64,000 nt of DNA from positions 30,263,906 to 30,327,905 of the forward strand of contig NC_080672.1 of the NCBI RefSeq assembly GCF_030247195.1. The letters run 5' to 3'. This DNA is from Topomyia yanbarensis (lineage: Eukaryota; Arthropoda; Insecta; Diptera; Culicidae). The notes under the pieces are model-generated. The model saw nothing but the letters and a program-made list of their open reading frames with translations, made no database searches and was not told where the DNA came from. This document shows positions 57,800-64,000 of the stretch, one piece after another (position 1 is the first letter of the stretch; every line of letters starts with the position of its first letter). The translations under genes and the position numbers were made by a program.

Positions 57800-57930
57800 T
57801 ATGCAGGAACAAAAATTGAACTGATTACAAAACACATGATTTTCGTTCTCAGTCCTGATTTCAAAACGTACAGTCGTGAATCCTCAGTCCACCGTTCACG
57901 AATTCAGGAACCCGTTTTTTCGTGTGTCCC
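57800..57930 (+). repeat. Foldback-like end fragment
   Basis: Contains GATTTTCGTTCTCAG, ACAGTCGTGAATCC and CCGTTCACGAATTCAGGAAC followed by CGTTTTTTCGTGTG, matching the right-end style of the elements at 18.76 and 30.79 kb. Confidence 0.5.
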
Positions 57931-59100
57931 GTTTAACAGAATGATGCGCGAAGTGTGAGTTTTTTCAAATAGACTACTCAGTGGCATATAGGGAATGAAG
58001 TAAAAAAGGGGCAAGTACAATGCCATTCTGTTGTAGGGATCCGATAGAGAATGTTAATTCCGCCTCAATACCATTGAATCGACAACGAAAAGAAAATCAG
58101 CCGTCATTTGTGTCCTGAGTGGGGATCAGACGAAAGGCGTACAGACAAGTACCATTACACATGCTTTGCCAGTAAACTACATACATACACGCTGGAGGCG
58201 GTGCAAACTCGGATCTTCTCGGAAAGCTTCCATTCCCGATTGCCAACGACGCACTAACAATCAGTAGGACATGGAAAACGAGTGAAAGACAAATTTCCAA
58301 ACCATAGTCAAACGCAACACCAGTAGTCAGTCTTTGGTTCGCTTTTTGCAACCTTTGGAGAAAATCCTTCAGCCAGATAAGGCCTATTCAATTTGTTTCT
58401 TGTCTGATGTGTTTGTTGCTAACCAAATCCACGGTGGGAATAATGACACCGATTCCCCGACTCACTCGGTAACGCATGTCGCGTGAAGAAGCCTTAGCAA
58501 ATGGATAACGAATGGAACGTTGTTAATCGCTCTGTTTAGACTAGAACCGATGCTATTCTGGCATTATGTTGGAAGTGGTAAGCAGGCCTATAAACGCAAC
58601 CTTCTTCCTGCGTTCGGTGGAAAGAAAGTTTCAACCGTTAAAAGGCTGTTGTGATGAGGGTAATTTAAAGGGAAAATTGGTTCCGTTTTACAGGCAGTTT
58701 TGCCCAAAGGTCAGTGCAGCTGGTTGGTTGTTCATTTAAATTTATGAGACACGCTCGGCGTACAGTGGTTCCGAATTGGCAAAAATCGGCCACAAATGAT
58801 TTGTGGCTCTGTCTTTCAGAATGTTTCATCAAATTGTATTACGCTTCTTTGATGATTATTTCTTCCATTATTTTTTAAAATAGTTCAATTTTAATAAACA
58901 TTTATTTTATAGTTTTATTCAGCCTAAAGTTTGAATAACGAGTAGCTTCAGCAGTATTGGCTAAGATTAGACTCGTGACGTATGCTCCGGATGTGACACT
59001 TATCATCCTGTTGTATGTAGGTGAGAGAGTTTGGATGAAAGCATCTACTCTTCTGATTATGAGACCCATGTCGTAAAGGAGGTAACAGTAGTGGACCCGC
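57931..59100. other. Unassigned DNA
   Basis: No gene or recognised repeat. An 84-residue minus-strand frame (58097-58351) has a hydrophobic stretch but no start context, domain or neighbour that supports it. Confidence 0.4.
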
Positions 59101-59103
59101 TTT

Positions 59104-60665
59104 TTAGCTTACAATGCAAAAATTCCGAGGATGCCTAGTCTTGTTTGAATTTGGAACGGCTACATCTATCTTTATCGCTTGCAAGGGTTCACGGCGTGCG
59201 TTAGGGCTGCAGTGGAAGATATTGGATTTCGTTGCAGATGTCGTAAATCCAACACTTCTCGAACATCTGTCGACGGTTTTTACTGCGGAGTGTCGATAGT
59301 CGAGTCTTCTTCCCCATACGAGAAGTAGGGTATCGTTGGCATATAGCGATACTTTTACGGTACTCGAGAGCACTCGGAAGATGGGTTGAATAGCTACGAG
59401 TAACAGCGCAACCGGGAGCATTGAATTCTGTGGCACACAATTTTTCAACGGATGTGAGACAGATGAATGCCGCTCCACAATAGCCTGAAACGTTCTTTCT
59501 GTCAGAAAACTGTTCAGAATGTTGATCATTCTTCCGCGTGTCTGCCATTCTGGTAGTACTCGTAGAATGTCATATCTCCTGGTGATGCCAACAGTGCTCA
59601 ACACGGTCACACAATGACCACTTCAATTCCGTGAAGTGTGTTTCAGTACCCCAAACCAGACGTAAAGGCCTCTCCACCATGCCGCATTCTGTCGAAGAGA
59701 TCCAACATGGTAGTTTTCACCGACAATGGCAGTCGCTGAATCATTAGATAACTGCTGTAGTCCGGTCCTGAAGAGGCACATTGTCTACTGTCCCAGTGTC
59801 CATATCAGCTTATTTAAAGTGAAGTCGGAGGTGTCAATATCGTCGGTGTCGGGTGAAAAATTTACGCGGTTTCGTTTGGCCTTTCCTTTTCTTTTTGAAA
59901 AAATAGCGAAGACGTGGAAGTTGCGGATCTTTCGCCGTAGTGTTGGACCACTTGCTCAGCTGCTTCTCCCGCTCTATCTGTGTATCCATTGAGCCGTTTA
60001 GTGGCAGTTGGTGATGGTATCATTCCCTATCAACGTGCTACCTCTCTGATGTAGTGGAACTTGGGGATATTTTCGTGACGAAATTTTCCCATGATCGCTG
60101 CTTGGTGTCCCAAATTAACTTCCAAGCTGCCGCCAGCGATTCTCGGAAGTTTTAAAGTGCATCAGCTATTCATGGGTCTTCCGTTGGGATACGCTTCATT
60201 GAACTGAACGTTTTTCTTCGTTTTTCAATGTCGGACCTCCCGACACCACTATGAAAATGCTTTTGGATCGACTCTGCTGATAGGAGCTTTGTGCTTGAAG
60301 AAATAAATCAAATGGTCGACGAAACATTTAATCTTGTAGCGCTGACTTCTGTCTTTACGTAGGAATATGCGACAGTCCTGGAATAGAAAACGAGAATGGG
60401 AAGTGATCACTGTTGTGGGGAGTGTTTGCCATATATTTTTACTATTTCGAGACAGATCGAGAGTTCAATAGTTGAAGGGACAGCAGCTAAATAAATCTGG
60501 GTATGCAATTCGTCGCTGAGGATGAGTGATCTTTCCGAAAACGTTTTCTCAGCAATGAAGTGATCCAGTGTGAAAGATTTCGGTGCTAGGGTTCCAACCC
60601 TAGCAAGTATGGTGCGCGTTGACGTCGCCTATTATAAACACTGGACGTGGAAGCAATTCGAGGAA
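59104..60665 (-). pseudogene. Decayed non-LTR retrotransposon, endonuclease to reverse transcriptase
   Basis: Read on the minus strand from 60665, ELLPRPVFIIGDVNAHHT is the endonuclease GDFNAHH motif with Phe changed to Val, followed by RIAYPDLFS. The middle part is heavily broken. At 59610-59104 comes RRYDILRVLPEW, then FLTERTFQAIVERHSSVSHP, then NCVPQNSMLPVALLLVAIQP (motif B), YANDTLLLV (motif C, YADD with its first Asp as Asn), and TTSATKSNIFHCSPNARREP. It resembles mosquito jockey-type families. The changed motif C and many stops make it inactive. Confidence 0.75.
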
Positions 60666-60690
60666 ATCAATCATCTGCTAGTGGACTCAA

Positions 60691-60708
60691 GAGGGGGGGG
60701 GGGGCGGA
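60691..60708 (+). repeat. G-rich run
   Basis: A homopolymer of about a dozen G residues, interrupted at its ends. It directly adjoins the upstream limit of the minus-strand retroelement remnant. Confidence 0.8.
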
Positions 60709-60997
60709 GGGCATCGAAATTTTTGAAAAATGATTTTAAGAATAACATGTTTGTTGGTGACTCTTGACGAATTTGGGTGTTGTTTGGCTTGAACCAAAGT
60801 AATGACAAAATGTTGAGGAAGATTGCTATTTCAAGCCACCGAAGACACCCCTCAAGCTACTCAGTGTGCTTTCTGCTTCTACGCGAACCAGTGCGAAGAA
60901 AACGACAAAAACAATTCCATTCACATTGTGTGCCTGAACAAAAGAAACTTACTCTAATTCTTGCTGTGGTGATCTGTCGAGATAAGTGAGTCGCAGA

Positions 60998-61242
60998 AGC
61001 AAGAAGTGGTAATCCAGCCGAATACAGAGCCTATTGACTTCCGGCCTTTTCGCATAAGACCAGGAATTCGTGATGTGAAACATTTTCTGAAGGAGAAAAT
61101 GGAGCTTAGGCTTGTAGAAGTCGCTTTTATCGAGTTCTGCCATGTCAGGAATTCAGTGTTGATAGCGTTCAACAAATTTTCCCACCCGAAATCATTATTC
61201 GTATTTAGTAGAATTTTGAAGCGTTACGTGCAACAGCTTTAA
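60998..61242 (+). pseudogene. Possible non-LTR ORF1 N-terminal fragment
   Basis: The open stretch includes EPIDFRPFRIRPGIRDVKHF, LKEKMELRLVEVAFIEFCHV and RNSVLIAF. This resembles the N-terminal domain of ORF1 proteins in some mosquito non-LTR families, as I remember them. No zinc knuckle follows and it stops at 61240. The identification rests on memory of the family alone. Confidence 0.4.
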
Positions 61243-61709
61243 TTTAAATTGTTTAAGAAATTGCGGTAAAACAAACCTATAATGAAACAGACATTACAGC
61301 TTTGTTCAAATAGTCGAACTTCTCTTTCCATCTTTATGGTAACTGTGGCGGAAAAAATTAGAGCAAATTATAGTTTTATTTAAAAAACAAATTCCTGATA
61401 AGATTAGTGTCAATATATTTGCTCAACTAAGTGACAAATTGACTTAGAAACTGTATCAGAATGCATCAATGAAAGTTATCCTTACATCCTTTTACGTAAA
61501 TTAAATGATACCAGTAATCAGTGTTGAGTGATTTTCTTTCAATTTATGAATAATTTCTGGGCAGTTTTATTTAATGGAATAAATTCCGAGCAGTTAGTAG
61601 ATTGAATCATTGAAATGTTTATTTTGATCCTATTGATCACCAAAAATTCTTCCTGGTTGTGGCTCTGCATTGCCCGACCAGGGCAAGTCTGGGAAATTTA
61701 ACTAGAATA
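61243..61709. other. Unassigned AT-rich DNA
   Basis: No gene recognised. Confidence 0.35.
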
Positions 61710-62537
61710 CACTCAGGTTTTTATGCGGTATTTTGCGCAGTTTTTTCACGAGGATCTCGCGTAAAAAACTCACTTTAGTTGGAAAGTCCGCGTAAAAAAA
61801 CCTTCAACAAAGGACTTTCGCTAATATTTTTGTAAATTTTTTTTTTCGCGGATTTCGCTAAAATATTTTATGTCCTTTGGAATACAAAAGATTTAGGCTT
61901 TCTCCTGAAAAAATCTAAGTCCTTTTAAATGCAAAGAACTTTGGCAGTTTTTTTGTGCGGATTTCGCAATTAAAATTTTTACGTGTTCATCCAGAAAAGT
62001 GCGGTTAGATTGGAAGTGAGAGGAGAAAGAGAGGTATGTAGTGTGAGTTGTGGGCTTGAAATGATTCAAATTAAAGACATTGCTAAAATTCAAGTAGATT
62101 CAACTGTTTAATTAAAGCTATTTTTACTATAACTTCAACCTCCAAAAATATACATATTGATTGGGTTATAGCGAATTTTGTGGAACCGAAAGTTTCCATC
62201 TTGGATTTCACAATGGCGCTAAAAATCAATTTTTGGAACCTACTCGTCAAGACCATTTCGAAGATACTCTTATAGATTGGGTTATAGAGAATTTCGCTAA
62301 ACCGGAAGTGGCCATCTTGGATTACAAAAAGGGCGTCAAACATAAATTTCTGACACCTACTCGTCAAGTCCATTCCGAAAATACCTATATTGTTGAGATG
62401 CGGGCCATAAGCAGTCTTCCATACTCGTCTCTTGTATCTTCCCGAAAATCTTCTAAGTCTTTTGTATTCAAAAGGAATCTGAGAATATTTTTTGCAAAAA
62501 CCGCGGTGCGTATCGCCCGCGTAAAAAAACCTGGGTG
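61710..62537. mobile_element. TA-flanked element with tandem interior
   Basis: TA flanks both sides (61708-61709 and 62538-62539). The ends are inverted: CACTCAGGTTTTTATGCGG on the left, and the right end reads CCCGCGTAAAAAAACCTGGG followed by TG. The interior has GCGGATTTCGC-type motifs and two 120-bp tandem units at 62155-62390. No transposase is encoded. TA targeting suggests Tc1/mariner-type mobilisation. Confidence 0.7.
62155..62390 (+). repeat. Two tandem units of about 120 bp
   Basis: Each unit holds ATTGGGTTATAG, a GCCATCTTGGATT-type step and CACCTACTCGTCAAG or AACCTACTCGTCAAG, in the same order. A plus-strand 130-residue frame runs through both units, but it is a product of the repeat, not a gene. 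Confidence 0.78.
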
Positions 62538-62539
62538 TA

Positions 62540-64000
62540 CATCAAAAAATTAAATACGGACATCAAAATTAAACATACGCTTTGGAGCACGATAGGTCAG
62601 CCGTTTGGGGCACTATAGGTCGCTACTATAATACAAAGTTGAATTATTTTGCAGGGAAAATGGTACAAAATTTTGCACAGAAACGCCACAATGAAGTGCA
62701 GGGGACGTAAAGAACACAATTGCAGCAGTTTCAGATGGCGCAAGCTTCCAAACAATTCAAGGTTCTTGATCCCGCTCTATGTACTCTTCTTTAAACTCTT
62801 GAATACCCATTGTTGTAACGAGAGGAAATTGTAACTTGGAAATAAATAATAAAAATTATACTCAACATAAATAATCCGCCTTTCTTTCTTGTAACAGAGA
62901 ACATGTTTTTAGGATTTTTAGTTTCTATTGTCGTAGATTAAGAATTGTTTTCATTATTCAGTTTTAGTGAATATATCAAGTAAGCAGATTTAATACATTT
63001 ATGTAATCGCTTTTTAAACCCCTCCTGGAACAAAATCCTAGCTCTCTGCCTGGCTTACAATTTCAGCTACAACATTCTTTTCTTCCATGTGAATCAGATC
63101 GTAGCTAAAAATTACGCATCAGCTTACATTCAAATTCGGAAGGTCTCCGACGAGCTGGGACATTTTCTCCAATTTGCAACATGGTTCCGAACTCTAAGGG
63201 TTTACCATGTCTCTTGAGCTTTGGTGTCTCACTGTTGATTGGATTCGAAAACTTCGACTGATTTACCAATGATGAATTGTTTTTTGGCAATAGTTCACTG
63301 TTTTTACCTATCATCAGCGTAGAAGTCAACTCACCGAATTAATTCCTTGGGGACATATACTTCGGCATACTTGTTTTGTTTGACCTTCCCGTGTCACTAC
63401 TACTATCAATTGCCATGTTGGATTACACGACTATGTGACACGCTCACCCGATACCAACATCAAACGGACTAAAAGTCGAAGAATAGGAAAGATCTTATTC
63501 CTTCAACATCCAATATTCGAAGGCGTTCCAACAATTGTGTGACGCTCTGTAGGTAAGCTGTATTAAAATTGCTTGTTATGCTTCTTCTACGTGACCTGTA
63601 ATGACTACAATGGGCAAGAAAAACGCAGGGTTTAATAAAACGGAGAAAACAAATCTCCAACAAAGTTTTTTCGGTGTGCCATTTCCAAATACTTTGATCA
63701 AGATATCAATGCTGAGTATACATTTGTAGTAAAAATATATGTCAAATCTAACTACTAGGTGAATGAATCATTGATATGTAAATTTCAAAAGTACATAGAG
63801 ACTGGTTTTGTCCAAGAATATTGTTTAATTTTTTTTATAGCGAGATTTTTCTTTTTGCCCAATTTTTCACAGTTCTGGACCACTATGCGGCGGGGTATTG
63901 TCCTATAGGGTCCTATAGGGTAACAGAATCGATACCGATTGTTGTTTACTGGACCAGTATCTACGAGGTGGTGCCGTTTGTCATAATTTGCTACGACTAG
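62540..64000. other. Unassigned DNA to the window end
   Basis: No gene recognised. GTCCTATAGG is duplicated in tandem near 63898-63920. Confidence 0.4.

Noticed and set aside
58097..58351. A small membrane protein on the minus strand
   Set aside because: One hydrophobic stretch in an 84-residue frame is expected by chance, and nothing nearby supports expression.
62161..62553. A 130-residue plus-strand frame as a gene
   Set aside because: It spans the tandem 120-bp units and the inverted end of a transposable element.

Overview
The window looks like non-genic chromosomal DNA from a culicine mosquito, most likely an Aedes species. It is AT-rich and full of transposable-element remains. I find no intact host protein-coding gene, no standalone tRNA and no rRNA. 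The Aedes assignment rests on remembered resemblance of several families to Aedes repeats (an I-clade retrotransposon, a Feilai-like tRNA-derived SINE, DD37E Tc1/mariner elements, jockey- and LOA-type reverse transcriptases). No database search was possible.

Layout. 1-3.9 kb: unassigned DNA, a T-rich tract carrying a minus-strand SINE, an internally deleted DD37E transposon with both inverted termini, and a second kind of SINE directly behind it. 3.92-10.28 kb: the best-preserved element, a full-length I-clade non-LTR retrotransposon (5' UTR, ORF1 with three zinc knuckles, ORF2 with endonuclease, reverse transcriptase and RNase H, 3' UTR and A tail). It is flanked by a perfect 16-bp target duplication, but is broken by a frameshift in ORF1, a 249-bp MITE inside the endonuclease domain, and loss of a likely catalytic Asp in RNase H. 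10.3-14.3 kb: a GC-richer unique stretch, a plus-strand SINE, and a truncated Tc1/mariner copy. 14.3-18.8 kb and 28.2-30.8 kb: two large copies of an unusual TA-flanked element built from diverged short repeats in inverted halves (foldback-like). Both carry nested insertions. 18.8-28 kb: a GC-richer unique block with a candidate Inr/DPE promoter, a Tc1/mariner remnant, retroelement scraps and two MITEs. 31-35 kb: mostly unassigned, then a piggyBac-type MITE. 35-45 kb: SINE and non-LTR remnants (RTE-like, LOA-like, jockey-like), a possible gypsy fragment, a 15-bp minisatellite and a 7-bp microsatellite that interrupts a reverse transcriptase. 45-64 kb: GC-richer unique DNA, further DD37E, I-clade and foldback fragments, a second piggyBac MITE with a 1.4-kb element nested in it, a decayed minus-strand non-LTR element and a TA-flanked element with two 120-bp units.

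The elements do not form a functional pathway. What they offer is a nested insertion record. The I-clade element landed first and the MITE entered it later. The foldback elements were in place before the hairpin and jockey insertions, and the piggyBac MITE preceded the 1.4-kb element inside it. Three GC-richer unique stretches (10.9-12.1, 20.2-21.9 and 45.6-46.7 kb) are the best places to look for host regulatory sequence or untranslated exons.
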